From contig JBBDLF010000013.1 in NCBI GenBank assembly GCA_040879025.1, forward strand, positions 62,001-126,000: a stretch of DNA of 64,000 bases, given 5' to 3'. The stretch's first letter is position 1, and the number at the start of each line of letters is the position of its first letter. Positions 1 through 8,601 of the stretch are shown one piece after another. Source of the DNA: JBBDLF01 sp040879025. Its GTDB lineage: Bacteria > Pseudomonadota > Gammaproteobacteria > Pseudomonadales > Pseudohongiellaceae. A program made the translations under genes and the position numbers. The notes under the pieces are model-generated. The model was given only the letters and a program-made list of their open reading frames with translations, was not told where the DNA came from and did no database searches.

Positions 1-176
1 TCTTCCCTCGAGAAGAGGTCTGATATGCTCATGAAGCCGTTGGCTTCGTAGCCTTGCAAAAGGCCGCGATAATCCTCGCTTATAGACGGCAGGCTGCTGT
101 ATACCACCGGGTCCTTGCGTGGCAGAATTCCGGTATCGTCCCCGCTCCGTGACGGATAATGATCAACTCGGTCCAT
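1..176 (-). CDS. ectD: Ectoine hydroxylase EctD, N-terminal fragment
   Basis: EctD is a cytoplasmic Fe(II)/2-oxoglutarate dioxygenase that turns ectoine into 5-hydroxyectoine. Only the first 58 codons lie in the window and the gene runs off the left edge. The visible N-terminus, with 'HYPSR' followed by 'KDPVVYSS' and 'GYEANGF', fits the EctD start, which usually has a YPSR/YPTR motif and a 'DPVVY' segment. The catalytic part is not visible. The start at 176 is well supported: a strong AGGAGGT lies a few bases upstream and overlaps the stop codon of ectC, so translation is probably coupled. It is the fourth gene of an ectABCD operon. Confidence 0.85.
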   Translation of the reverse strand, partial: MDRVDHYPSRSGDDTGILPRKDPVVYSSLPSISEDYRGLLQGYEANGFMSISDLFSRE

Positions 177-185
177 GTTTACCTC

Positions 186-614
186 CTAAGCCTGTTCTCT
201 GACCGGCGTGTTGGTATTCTCCTCTGCTGGAATCCCGGCTTCGGGATAAGCGCCGGTCTTGTCGTGTACTTCATTACCCACTACGGGCGGATTAAAGACA
301 CAGGCAAGCACCAGTTCTTCACGGCAGGTGAGGACATGCTTGTCGTGTTTGTCAAGGATATACAGGGTGCCCGGCTTGATCTGATAGGTCTTGCCGTCTT
401 CAACAGATGTCACTTCCCCCTCACCCTTGATGCAGTACACCGACTCCAGGTGATGGCGATAATGCATGGGAGTGACGGTTCCCTTGTATATCGTCGTGAT
501 ATGGAACGAAAATCCCATATTGTCGCCTTGAAGCAACATGCGGGTACTTTCCCAATTGTCCGTCTTCACCCGCCGTTGCGACTGGTGACATTGGTCATAT
601 TCTCTAACGATCAT
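186..614 (-). CDS. ectC: L-ectoine synthase EctC
   Basis: EctC cyclises N-gamma-acetyl-L-2,4-diaminobutyrate to ectoine in the cytoplasm. The 142-residue product is slightly longer than the usual ~130 and has the small cupin organisation of the family: 'MIVRE' start, 'MHYRHHLESVYCIKGEGEV' with the conserved Glu, then 'PGTLYILDKHDKHVL' with the Tyr and His that family knowledge assigns to iron/substrate binding. The last ~15 residues are a polar tail rich in Glu, Thr and Asn. It lies 69 bp downstream of ectB and directly upstream of ectD on the same strand. Confidence 0.95.
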   Translation of the reverse strand: MIVREYDQCHQSQRRVKTDNWESTRMLLQGDNMGFSFHITTIYKGTVTPMHYRHHLESVYCIKGEGEVTSVEDGKTYQIKPGTLYILDKHDKHVLTCREELVLACVFNPPVVGNEVHDKTGAYPEAGIPAEENTNTPVREQA

Positions 615-683
615 GTATTCAGATACCTCGTTGGACTTGGTGTTTATATCAGGGCGTCAGGTCTATGCTCGTTTGGCGTAACT

Positions 684-1955
684 TTACGAGGCTTCGCTGA
701 ACTCCTGCTTGAACACCTTGTTTACAGACTTCTCGAGTATTTCCAGCCCTTTTTCGAGGTCACTTCGCTCAATGGTCAACGGGCACAGGCATTTAATAAC
801 CTGGGAATCAGCACCACTGGTTTCGATAATCATGCCCATGTCGAATGCTTCCTTGCAGATTTTCTGGGCCACTTCGCCGTTGCTGCATTCCAGACCCTGC
901 ATCATGCCGCGGCCTTTGGCCCGAATAAGAGAGGAGTTGAAGCGACTTGCAATGCGCTTGAGCCCGTCTCCGAGTACCATGCTCTTGCGCAGGGTTTCCG
1001 CACTGAATTTCTCATCTTTCCAGTAATGGTTCAGCGCCGCTGCGGCGGTAATAAAGGCATGGTTGTTTCCACGGAAGGTGCCGTTGTGTTCACCCGGCTT
1101 CCATTGATCATATTCCGGCTTGATCAGCGTTACCGCGAAGGGTAATCCATAGCCGCTCAATGACTTGGAAAGCGTGACGATATCCGGCTTGATGCCGGCG
1201 GATTCGAAACTGAAGAATGACCCCAGCCGGCCACAGCCGGCCTGAATATCGTCAACGATCAGCAACATGCCATGCTTGCGGCACACCTTCTCAAGTTTCT
1301 GCAGCCAACCAGCACTTGCGCAATTCAGCCCGCCTTCTCCCTGCACGGTTTCAACGATGACCGCGGCAGGCAGGTCGATTCCGCTGGAGGAGTCTTCAAT
1401 CATCTGCTCCAGAAGTTTGATTGTGTCCACATCCTTGCCCATGTAACCGTCAAACGGCAGATGGCTGACGCCGGTCAGAGGAATACCTGATGCATCGCGG
1501 TGATGCGCATTACCCGTGGCCGCCATGGCACCGAGGGTCACGCCGTGGAATCCGTTGGTGAAGGCAACTACGTTGTGGCGCCCCGTGATGTTACGAGCAA
1601 CCTTGAGGGCCGCTTCCACTGCGTTGGTCCCTGTCGGTCCGGTAAATTGCACGCGGTAATCCAGATTGCGGGGTTCCAGAATCAGGCTGTTGAATGCCTC
1701 CAGAAATTTTTCCTTGGCTCCTGTGTGCAGATCCAGTCCGTGGGTAATACCGTCTTCCTGGATATATTCGAGCAGGCTTTCCTTCAACACAGAATTGTTG
1801 TGTCCGTAGTTGAGGGTGCCGGCACCGGCGAGAAAGTCGAGGTAGGCAGTGCCGTCCACATCGTACAGATAACTGTCTTTGGCACGTTCAAATATCACAG
1901 GGAATGAACGCGCGTAGCTTTGCACTTCCGATTCGATTTCGTCAAAAATATTCAT
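684..1955 (-). CDS. ectB: Diaminobutyrate--2-oxoglutarate transaminase EctB
   Basis: EctB makes L-2,4-diaminobutyrate from L-aspartate-4-semialdehyde with glutamate as amino donor, the first committed step of ectoine synthesis. The 423-residue product is full length for this class-III PLP aminotransferase. Visible marks are 'YLDFLAGAGTLNYGHNN' near the N-terminus, 'TGTNAVEAALKVARN' (cofactor phosphate region), 'IVDDIQAGCGR' (PLP-ring Asp) and 'TLSKSLSGYGLP' with the Schiff-base Lys. Its ATG overlaps the ectA stop as ATGA and has GGAG upstream, so it is translationally coupled to ectA. Confidence 0.96.
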   Translation of the reverse strand: MNIFDEIESEVQSYARSFPVIFERAKDSYLYDVDGTAYLDFLAGAGTLNYGHNNSVLKESLLEYIQEDGITHGLDLHTGAKEKFLEAFNSLILEPRNLDYRVQFTGPTGTNAVEAALKVARNITGRHNVVAFTNGFHGVTLGAMAATGNAHHRDASGIPLTGVSHLPFDGYMGKDVDTIKLLEQMIEDSSSGIDLPAAVIVETVQGEGGLNCASAGWLQKLEKVCRKHGMLLIVDDIQAGCGRLGSFFSFESAGIKPDIVTLSKSLSGYGLPFAVTLIKPEYDQWKPGEHNGTFRGNNHAFITAAAALNHYWKDEKFSAETLRKSMVLGDGLKRIASRFNSSLIRAKGRGMMQGLECSNGEVAQKICKEAFDMGMIIETSGADSQVIKCLCPLTIERSDLEKGLEILEKSVNKVFKQEFSEAS

Positions 1956-2494
1956 GGAGATCTCCCATTGTCATTAGAATTGAATGGGCCGATACTGAGC
2001 AGATATTCGGTATCGTGTGCGCCATTGAAGACCGTCCTGCTGTCAAACATGACAGTCTCGTTCAAGGGGCAACCCATACGTTTTTGCAGTGACTGGAACA
2101 ATCGGCGCGATGCCTCGTTTTCCCTGGTCACTGTCGTTTCCATTTGAGTGATGTTGCGACACTTGTCGCGCTGAAGAATTTCCCGCAGCATTTTGCCGGC
2201 TATTCCCTGCCTGCGCGCGTTGCTGCTTACGCCCACCTGCCAGACAAACAGCGTGTCCGGGGCTTCAGGGAGCGGATAGGCCGAAATAAACCCGACGACA
2301 TGGCCGTGCTGCTCGGCGACGACAGAGGTTTCCCTGAAGTGAGTACAGATGAGCAGGTAACAATAAAGTGAATTGGTATCCAGGTAGTCACTGGCCTGGA
2401 CTAACGCATGCAATGCAGTGCCATCTTCGGCCGCTGGCTTGCGCATTACGGTCTGTCCGGTGGTTGTTTCCGAGGGTGTCGCTGTTGTTGCCAT
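1952..2494 (-). CDS. ectA: L-2,4-diaminobutyrate N-acetyltransferase EctA
   Basis: EctA acetylates the gamma-amino group of diaminobutyrate with acetyl-CoA, the second step to ectoine. The product (180 residues) is a single GNAT domain. The acetyl-CoA loop appears as 'RRQGIAGKML', preceded by 'FVWQVGVSS', and the C-terminus ends with the family motif 'IGPF'. The first ~16 residues are a Thr/Ser-rich leader; an internal Met at residue 17 ('MRKPAAEDG') is a second possible start, and no strong ribosome binding site separates the two. It is the first gene of ectABCD; the promoter must lie in 2495-2910. No ectR-type MarR regulator is seen next to it. Confidence 0.94.
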   Translation of the reverse strand: MATTATPSETTTGQTVMRKPAAEDGTALHALVQASDYLDTNSLYCYLLICTHFRETSVVAEQHGHVVGFISAYPLPEAPDTLFVWQVGVSSNARRQGIAGKMLREILQRDKCRNITQMETTVTRENEASRRLFQSLQKRMGCPLNETVMFDSRTVFNGAHDTEYLLSIGPFNSNDNGRSP

Positions 2495-2910
2495 GGGTTC
2501 GTGATGGTCGAGTTTAGAGAACGGATAACTATTCTATGCCTAAACGCTCACGTATTGCTTTCGAGAGACACTGTCCAGTGTGGAGAAATTTGATGTTGTC
2601 CATAACATATTGATAAATATCACCTAAATGCGAATTTATAACGCAATCAGGCATAAACATTGCTTCCAAATCAGAGTAGAAGCTTACACTGTTTTTGTTC
2701 AAATGTCTAAACAACAGGGGGTGGGCGAAAGGGCCCAAGGCCGAACCAACGGGGCAGTCGACAGAATGAATGCTGTCATCGGCTGCTGCCGACGCGAATT
2801 TTATGGTGATGGCAGAAGCTTTGTGATTCAGCTCATGCTGCGCTATTCTAGCCCCTGCTTCGTTTTGGTATAGGCGGTACCAGCCGGGTCGGGTACTCGC
2901 GGGGGATCAT
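2495..2910. other. Divergent intergenic region ectA / TRAP transporter
   Basis: This 416-bp gap separates ectA (minus) from the TAXI binding-protein gene (plus) and must hold both promoters. The half nearer ectA (about 2595-2665) is AT-rich, with a TATAAA-like hexamer on the minus strand at 2635-2640, but I see no convincing -35 partner. A 69-codon minus-strand ORF at 2529-2738 has no recognisable motif and I do not treat it as a gene. Confidence 0.6.
2821..2849 (+). promoter_or_regulatory. Possible sigma70 promoter for the TAXI-TRAP genes
   Basis: TTGTGA (2821-2826) and TATTCT (2844-2849) are separated by exactly 17 bp and lie about 60 bp upstream of the ATG at 2911. Each hexamer matches its consensus at four of six positions, so this is a plausible but weak call. 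Confidence 0.3.
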
Positions 2911-4146
2911 ATGAATCGACAAGCATCGCACAGTCCTGGGGACGCTTTCAGGTTTTGGAACACGCTCGGGACCGACGGAAAGAGGTTGGCCCCGGCGCTG
3001 CTTTGCGCCACCGTAGCGCTGTCGGGGTCGATGTTCAGTTCCGCCCGTGCGGCTGAAGAAATTGACCTGCCGCGCACGATCGCGTGGTCGGCCTATCCGA
3101 CCGGCACCGGTGGTTACAGTCAGGCTGTCGCTATAGGGAGTGTGCTCAGGCGCCATTATGGTGTCAATCTGCGTGTCATACCTGGCCGCAATGACGTGTC
3201 GCGCCTGGCAACCCTGCGCGCGGGGCGGGTGCATTTTTCCGCGGGTGGCTCCGAAGCCGTATACGCCCAGGAGGGAATACTGAATTTTGCTTCCAGAATC
3301 TGGGGGCCGCAGCCGATCCGCGCCTTGTTATCCAATTTTTCCGACAGTTGTTCCTTTAATTTCGCCACCGCCGCAGAGGCGGGAATCGAGGAAGTAGCTG
3401 ATATAGCCGGTAAGCGCGTCACCTTCGTTCAGGGCGCACCGTCGCTTAACAACGCCACCGCCGCGTTGCTTGCGTATGCCAATCTCTCCTGGGATGATGT
3501 GACTCCGGTGGAAGTCGGGGGATACAATGCTTCCATCGACGCGGTGTTGAATAATCGCGCCGACGTGGTTGGCGGAGCCTGCAATTCACCCCCGTTTCTG
3601 CGCATTGAGGCTTCTCCCCGCGGCCTGAGTTTTACCACTTTCCCTCATGAAAACACGGAAGGCGTCGCCCGCGTCAGGGCGCGACTTCCCTGGTACGTTC
3701 CCCATATAGCGATTGAAGGGCCCACGATTCCTTCCGAAGGCATCGAGGTGTTTACATCGGCCTATCCGCTGTTGGTGGGAATGGATACCAGTGCCGATGC
3801 CACCGTCTACAATCTCGTGAAAGTAATGCATAAGCATTTTGACGAGTTCAAGGATAACGCACCCGGCGCCAATGGCTGGATCATGGAGCGCCAGAAATTT
3901 GATCAGGCATTCATTCCCTTCCATCCGGCGGCCATTCGCTACTTTCGTGAAATCGGTGCCTGGACCGAGGCAGCGGAAGCACAGCAACAGGCCAATTTAT
4001 TTCGTCAGCAAGTGTTGAAAAACGCATGGGACAATTTTTTGCCGGGGGCTCCCGATGACTACCAGGAGTTTGAGACGGCCTGGTTCGCCGCGCGACAGGA
4101 AGCGCTGGAAGCCGAAGGGCTGGTTACCCTCGCTGATAGCATGTAG
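2911..4146 (+). CDS. TAXI-family TRAP transporter substrate-binding protein
   Basis: This is a periplasmic solute-binding protein of the TAXI family, the receptor of a TRAP-type secondary importer. After a long basic N-region a hydrophobic stretch (about residues 26-42) ends in 'SSARA-AEE', a plausible signal-peptidase site near residue 47. The mature part opens with 'IAWSAYPTGTGGYSQAVAIGSVL', the typical TAXI strand with its Gly/Thr-rich ligand loop, followed by 'LATLRAGRVHFSAGG'. At 411 residues it is longer than the usual ~320, mainly at the C-terminus. The permease gene follows 83 bp downstream. The substrate cannot be told from sequence; TAXI receptors often bind small carboxylates. Closeness to ectABCD is suggestive only. 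Confidence 0.88.
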   Translation: MNRQASHSPGDAFRFWNTLGTDGKRLAPALLCATVALSGSMFSSARAAEEIDLPRTIAWSAYPTGTGGYSQAVAIGSVLRRHYGVNLRVIPGRNDVSRLATLRAGRVHFSAGGSEAVYAQEGILNFASRIWGPQPIRALLSNFSDSCSFNFATAAEAGIEEVADIAGKRVTFVQGAPSLNNATAALLAYANLSWDDVTPVEVGGYNASIDAVLNNRADVVGGACNSPPFLRIEASPRGLSFTTFPHENTEGVARVRARLPWYVPHIAIEGPTIPSEGIEVFTSAYPLLVGMDTSADATVYNLVKVMHKHFDEFKDNAPGANGWIMERQKFDQAFIPFHPAAIRYFREIGAWTEAAEAQQQANLFRQQVLKNAWDNFLPGAPDDYQEFETAWFAARQEALEAEGLVTLADSM

Positions 4147-4191
4147 GCTTCGTTTCGGTTCCGGGTTTTGGGAATCCAGGCTCCCTAGTTT

Positions 4192-4217
4192 TTCGCGACA
4201 CCAATTCGCGACACCAA
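4192..4217 (+). repeat. 13-bp perfect tandem duplication
   Basis: TTCGCGACACCAA occurs twice head to tail (4192-4204 and 4205-4217) just upstream of the TRAP permease start at 4230. It changes the spacing in the untranslated gap between the two TRAP genes. See the finding on intergenic duplications. Confidence 0.95.
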
Positions 4218-4229
4218 GAAGAATAAATA

Positions 4230-6224
4230 ATGACAGATAAGATAACAGTTCGCGCCGATAGCGACGACACGCCCGAAGAAGAAATCATTGAATTGCAACG
4301 TTACCGCAAGCTGGGCTACCGGTGGCGGGCGACCATGGCGATTCTTACCGGCGTTTCCACACTGCTCGCCATCAACCAGATTTTCAATCTGGGATTCTTC
4401 CTCGACTCGGTCATGCTCGACAGCAGATACATGTATCTGATTACCGGGTCAATGCTGTCGATGGTCTTCATTACATTCCCTTCCCACCGCGGCACCCTGA
4501 ACCATGTGCCGTGGTATGACGTCGCCGTCATTGCAGTGATTGCCGTTGTCTTTGCGTATTTTGCGTTCAATGCAGAGCGTATCGTGCTGGAAGCATGGGA
4601 ATATGCCGCCCCGCCTGTGGGTATAGCGCTGTCGTTGATTACCTGGGCGATCGTGCTGGAGGCGGGCAGACGAGCCGGCGGCTGGCCGATCTTCTTTATC
4701 GTGCTGGTCCTGTCGGCTTATCCGATGTATGCCCATCTGATGCCCGACGTGGTCGCCGGTATTGGTATGCCCATTCACGACGTGGCGATATTCCACATCA
4801 TGGGCGCTGAAAGTCTGTTCGGCATCCCCATGGAGGCTTTTGCCCAGTTGGTCTTCGGGTTTCTATTGTTCGGCGTGGCGCTGCAGTACACCGGGGGCGG
4901 TCCGTTCTTTATTAACCTCGCCTTTGCGTTGCTGGGGAACATGCGCGGCGGCCCCGCCAAGGTAGCCATTTTCTCAAGCGGGTTGATGGGGTCGATGAGT
5001 GGCGGGCCCGTCACCAATGTACTGACCACAGGTCCGCTCTCGATCCCTGCTATGCGGCGAATCGGTTTTACCCGCCAGTATGCTGCTGGGGTCGAGGCCT
5101 GCGCCTCGACCGGGGGGGTGTTGATGCCGCCCATCATGGGTGCGACGGCCTTTGTCATGGCGAGCTTTCTCAACGTCAGTTACGTCACCGTTGCGATCGC
5201 GGCTATCGTGCCATCCGTATTGTATTTCTTCGGCCTGTTTATGCAGATTGACGCTTACGCGGCCAAACGCCAGCTTGCGGGACTGCCCAAAGAAGAACTT
5301 CCGCGCTTACGGGAGGTGATGAAAGAAGGTTGGTATTTTATTGCGGTTTTTGCGACGCTGGTGTGGCTGCTTGTGTATATGCAAAGGGAGGCCACGGCGC
5401 CGTTTTACGCGACCGGACTGCTTCTGGTGATCAATCATTTCACCAATCATCGGCTGAGCCTGAAACGGTTCATGGAAATGGTCGCCGCCACCGGCAGGAT
5501 AATGGCGGAGCTGGCCGGCATACTGGCGGCCATTGGACTTATCATAGGCGCCCTGGCGGTGACGGGCATGGCCGGTACGCTGGCCAATGACCTGGTTTAT
5601 ATTGCCGGTGACAATGTACTGGTGCTGTTGCTTATGGGCGCGCTTACCAGTTTTGTGCTGGGCATTGGCATGACGGTCACGGCGGCCTATATCTTTCTCG
5701 CGATCGTACTGGCCCCGGCGCTGGTGAACGCCGGCCTGGATCCACTGGCAAGTCATATGTTCATCATGTACTGGGGTATGCTGAGTTTCATCACCCCGCC
5801 GGTGGCTCTGGCCGCTTTTGCCGCCGCCTCGGTCGCCAACGTATCTCCGATGCGAGCGGGGTTCGAAGCCATGCGCCTGGGCACGATAATTTACTTCATA
5901 CCCTTTTTCTTTGTCTTCAACCCGGCACTTCTATTTCAGGGCACGCTCACCCAGATCGTCATCGTGATCTCCACGGCACTGATCGGCGTGGCATTGATTT
6001 CGGCCGCGTTGCAGGGCTATCTGTTGGGCGTCGGCAATCTGGGTGAGGGGAAACTCGGGGCGCTGACTCGCACGTTGATCGGGCTCGCGGGGCTGTCGCT
6101 GGCTATCCCTGGCGGAGGCATGCTGGGTATGAGCCAGGTGATGCTGTTTCTTGCCGGGGCGGTACTTGTGGTTGCCGGCATCGGGATGACGATCATTCAG
6201 AAACGTCGTCCGGGGTTCGGTTGA
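4230..6224 (+). CDS. TRAP transporter fused permease (4TM-12TM, DctQM type)
   Basis: This 664-residue inner-membrane protein is the fused permease that pairs with TAXI binding proteins and uses an ion gradient for uptake. The N-terminal ~200 residues hold the DctQ-like helices (for instance residues ~30-50, 62-80, 95-115), and the rest is the DctM-like part. 'SGLMGSMSGGPVTNVLTTGPLSIPAMRR' and 'VEACASTGGVLMPPIMGATAFV' are the conserved re-entrant loops of the TRAP large subunit. 'FITPPVALAAFAAASVA' marks the C-terminal half. The ribosome binding site is weak (AAGAAG). A hairpin with a T-run at 6384-6413 probably ends transcription. Confidence 0.93.
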   Translation: MTDKITVRADSDDTPEEEIIELQRYRKLGYRWRATMAILTGVSTLLAINQIFNLGFFLDSVMLDSRYMYLITGSMLSMVFITFPSHRGTLNHVPWYDVAVIAVIAVVFAYFAFNAERIVLEAWEYAAPPVGIALSLITWAIVLEAGRRAGGWPIFFIVLVLSAYPMYAHLMPDVVAGIGMPIHDVAIFHIMGAESLFGIPMEAFAQLVFGFLLFGVALQYTGGGPFFINLAFALLGNMRGGPAKVAIFSSGLMGSMSGGPVTNVLTTGPLSIPAMRRIGFTRQYAAGVEACASTGGVLMPPIMGATAFVMASFLNVSYVTVAIAAIVPSVLYFFGLFMQIDAYAAKRQLAGLPKEELPRLREVMKEGWYFIAVFATLVWLLVYMQREATAPFYATGLLLVINHFTNHRLSLKRFMEMVAATGRIMAELAGILAAIGLIIGALAVTGMAGTLANDLVYIAGDNVLVLLLMGALTSFVLGIGMTVTAAYIFLAIVLAPALVNAGLDPLASHMFIMYWGMLSFITPPVALAAFAAASVANVSPMRAGFEAMRLGTIIYFIPFFFVFNPALLFQGTLTQIVIVISTALIGVALISAALQGYLLGVGNLGEGKLGALTRTLIGLAGLSLAIPGGGMLGMSQVMLFLAGAVLVVAGIGMTIIQKRRPGFG

Positions 6225-6383
6225 CGCCCTGATTGGATCAAGAGTGGCCGAGGACCGCAATGATACCGACGGCAGGTATTTACGCGGCAACGCTGTACTT
6301 GATTAAAGCGGGTTACTGGTTTAACTTGATGATGAATACGGTAGCGTATATCGGTGCAATAACAACCTAAACCTGTCGAAAGC

Positions 6384-6413
6384 CCGTTTGTGCCGTGAGC
6401 ACAGCGGTTTTTT
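6384..6413 (+). terminator. Probable Rho-independent terminator after the TRAP genes
   Basis: CCGTTTGTGC (6384-6393) pairs with GCACAGCGG (6399/6400-6407), with one bulged T, and is followed directly by TTTTTT (6408-6413). It lies 160 bp after the permease stop and only 19 bp before the ATG at 6432, so it could also act as an attenuator of the next gene. Confidence 0.65.
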
Positions 6414-6431
6414 CATCTCCGGAGTTGTCCC

Positions 6432-7445
6432 ATGAACGATTCCCATCTTCGCGGTAGAATCCTGATCACAACAACCCTGACTTTCGCCATGCTGGCGGCT
6501 GCTTCCGTCGCGGCCCAGGAATCAGATTCATGGCAGGTTCCGAGAACGGCCGATGGTCAACCCGATCTGCAGGGGGTCTGGGCAAACAATACCCTCACGC
6601 CGGTCGAGCGCCCCGCCGTTTTTGGGGATCAGGAGATTCTGACCGACGAGGACATACGGTTTCTGGAGCAGCGTATTGCCGAGATAACTGCCGAGGGGGG
6701 TGATGCCCTGTTCGGCGGCGGGGTGCTGGAGGCGGCATTCAGCGGAGAGATTCAATCCTACGATCCCAGCACCGGTAACTATGATCAGTCATGGATGGCG
6801 CAGCGCAGCGTCCACCGGCGTACGTCCCAGATCATCGATCCTCCAACCGGAAAATATCCGCCACGAACAGAGGAAGCCATCGCCGTGGCCAACGAGCGCC
6901 GTGCGTATCGTCAGGAACATCCGGCGGACTCCTGGGAAGATCGTCCCCTGAGCGAGCGTTGCATAAGTTATGGCGCTCCTTATCTTGGGTCGGGATACAA
7001 CAGTTACTGGCAAATTGTACAATCAGAAAATTATGTAACAATCATTCAGGAAATGATCCATGACGTGCGCATCATCCCTCTGGATGGGCGGCCTCACATA
7101 CCGGACAACGTCAAGCTGTGGCATGGTGATTCTCGCGGTTACTGGGACGGGGATACTCTGGTAATCGAGACCAGAAACTACGCGGAGGAAAGCGATTACG
7201 GTCCTGATACTGCCGCCAAAATCAATGTTGAACGGCTGACGCGCCTTGGTCCGGACGCCTTGCAGTACGAAATAACCTCCCACGATCCCGGGACGTTCAG
7301 CGCGCCGTATACACGTCAGATTATTTTTGACCACAGCCCGGATCCGATCTATGAATATGCCTGTCACGAAGGTAACTACGGCATGATGTATATACTCTCC
7401 GGGCATCGCGCCGAGGAAAGACGGGCGGCGGAAGCTACCGACTAA
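6432..7445 (+). CDS. Secreted protein of unknown function
   Basis: The 337-residue product starts with a clear signal peptide (hydrophobic ~residues 10-27, cleavage near 'SVAAQES'). The mature protein starts with 'ADGQPDLQGVWANNTLTPVERP', a motif I associate with a widespread family of exported proteins of unknown function in Gammaproteobacteria and Acidobacteria. Later 'LWHGDSRGYWDGDTLVIET' and 'ERLTRLGPDALQYEIT' suggest a beta-rich C-terminal half. No catalytic motif can be named. GGAG lies 8-9 bp before the ATG. It is the first of a run of exported proteins up to 10545. Confidence 0.82.
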   Translation: MNDSHLRGRILITTTLTFAMLAAASVAAQESDSWQVPRTADGQPDLQGVWANNTLTPVERPAVFGDQEILTDEDIRFLEQRIAEITAEGGDALFGGGVLEAAFSGEIQSYDPSTGNYDQSWMAQRSVHRRTSQIIDPPTGKYPPRTEEAIAVANERRAYRQEHPADSWEDRPLSERCISYGAPYLGSGYNSYWQIVQSENYVTIIQEMIHDVRIIPLDGRPHIPDNVKLWHGDSRGYWDGDTLVIETRNYAEESDYGPDTAAKINVERLTRLGPDALQYEITSHDPGTFSAPYTRQIIFDHSPDPIYEYACHEGNYGMMYILSGHRAEERRAAEATD

Positions 7446-7446
7446 A

Positions 7447-7472
7447 CCGACAACCCGAGCCGACAACGCGAC
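7447..7472 (+). repeat. 13-bp imperfect tandem duplication
   Basis: CCGACAACCCGAG (7447-7459) is followed by CCGACAACGCGAC (7460-7472), 11 of 13 identical, in the short gap between two genes. Confidence 0.85.
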
Positions 7473-7483
7473 ACGGACTCCAC

Positions 7484-8557
7484 ATGACGAGATCAGGCAG
7501 GCGCGCACCCCGGATTGCCGGCGGACTTTCCCGCAGGAATCTATTGAAGGCTGTTCCTGTACTTGCTCTCGCACCGGGTCTTCTGGCACAGCAGAGGCCC
7601 GTCAGCATCCCTGTCAGCAAACTGCATCACTTCGGATTGCGAGTAAGCGATGTCTCCCGTTCCCTCGATTTCTACCAGGGCCTGTTTGGCGCCCCGGTTC
7701 TGGCGCGGCAAGGGGAAACAGTATGTCTTCAAATTGGCGATGGCCCGTATTTTTTCTCACTTTCGCCGACGCGAGCAGGAGAGCCTCCGGCTATCAGTCA
7801 AATTGGAATATCAGTTCCCGATTTCAATCCCGACCGCGTAAGTGATCAATTGGTTGCGCATGGGATTGATCGCGGCCCATCACCCGCGTCGGGGCAAAGC
7901 CGGAGGCAGGCTGTCACGCAAACCTGGATCAGAAGTCGTGATCCGGATGAGGGAGGCGATGTCGACGGAACCCGGGAATTGCTTTTTACCGACCCGGACG
8001 GCATTCTTTACCAGTTGTGCGGCCCCGCGTATTGCGGTGGCGCCGGTCCGCTGGGAAACCGCTGCGACGCTATTGAACCCGCATCCGCGGACGGCCTGCT
8101 GCAATTGCATGAATTGAGTCATTTCACCAACCGGGTTGCCAGCGCGGAGCGTGCCAACCGCTTTCATCGGAACCTGTTCGGCCTTGGATTTCAGGCTTAC
8201 CAAGGACCGAATGCACCGGTGATCGGCGTGGGAGACGGCATCCAGTTTTTGATGTATATCGGTGGCGCGCAAGAAAGTGGCGGCGAGATTGACCATGTCT
8301 GTCTCAGCGTGCAGGGCTTTGATGTTGATCGCATTCTGTCCGAGCTGACCGACTATGGATTGACTTCTCGCGGCGATAATCCACAGATTCTCCCGCTTGT
8401 GCATTACATCAGCCTGCGCATGCCAAACCGCGGCGGCGTCGAAGGCGGCACACCCGAACTTTATTTCTCCGATCCGGACGGATTGCGTATACAACTCCAG
8501 GACCCGGGTTACTGTGGCGGCGGAGGTTATCTCGGCGACGCCTGCGAGCCGCTTTGA
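7484..8557 (+). CDS. Tat-exported protein with two VOC/glyoxalase-like domains
   Basis: The protein (357 residues) has a twin-arginine signal: 'SRRNLLKAV' at residues ~16-24 followed by a weakly hydrophobic stretch and 'LLAQQ'. The mature part holds two vicinal-oxygen-chelate modules. The first starts at 'LHHFGLRVSDVSRSLDFYQ' (~residue 46) and ends 'FTDPDGILYQLCG'; the second starts at 'LHELSHFTNRV' (~206) and ends 'YFSDPDGLRIQLQDP'. Both end in a Cys/Gly-rich 'YCGG' tail. VOC proteins include metal-dependent dioxygenases, isomerases and binding proteins; the His and Glu-like positions suggest a metal site. Tat export fits a protein folded around a metal before export. The reaction is unknown. 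Confidence 0.85.
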   Translation: MTRSGRRAPRIAGGLSRRNLLKAVPVLALAPGLLAQQRPVSIPVSKLHHFGLRVSDVSRSLDFYQGLFGAPVLARQGETVCLQIGDGPYFFSLSPTRAGEPPAISQIGISVPDFNPDRVSDQLVAHGIDRGPSPASGQSRRQAVTQTWIRSRDPDEGGDVDGTRELLFTDPDGILYQLCGPAYCGGAGPLGNRCDAIEPASADGLLQLHELSHFTNRVASAERANRFHRNLFGLGFQAYQGPNAPVIGVGDGIQFLMYIGGAQESGGEIDHVCLSVQGFDVDRILSELTDYGLTSRGDNPQILPLVHYISLRMPNRGGVEGGTPELYFSDPDGLRIQLQDPGYCGGGGYLGDACEPL

Positions 8558-8601
8558 ACTCTGGTTGACTCGGGCGCGCTTTGTGCTCAGACTGATGAAC
8601 A

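Noticed and set aside
159..1145. Long plus-strand ORF (328 codons) opposite ectC and ectB
   Set aside because: It is antisense to two clearly conserved genes and shows no family features; long shadows are expected at this GC content.
2529..2738. 69-codon minus-strand ORF upstream of ectA, considered as a regulator fragment
   Set aside because: No helix-turn-helix or other motif is seen, the composition looks like AT-rich intergenic sequence, and it would occupy the expected ectABC promoter.
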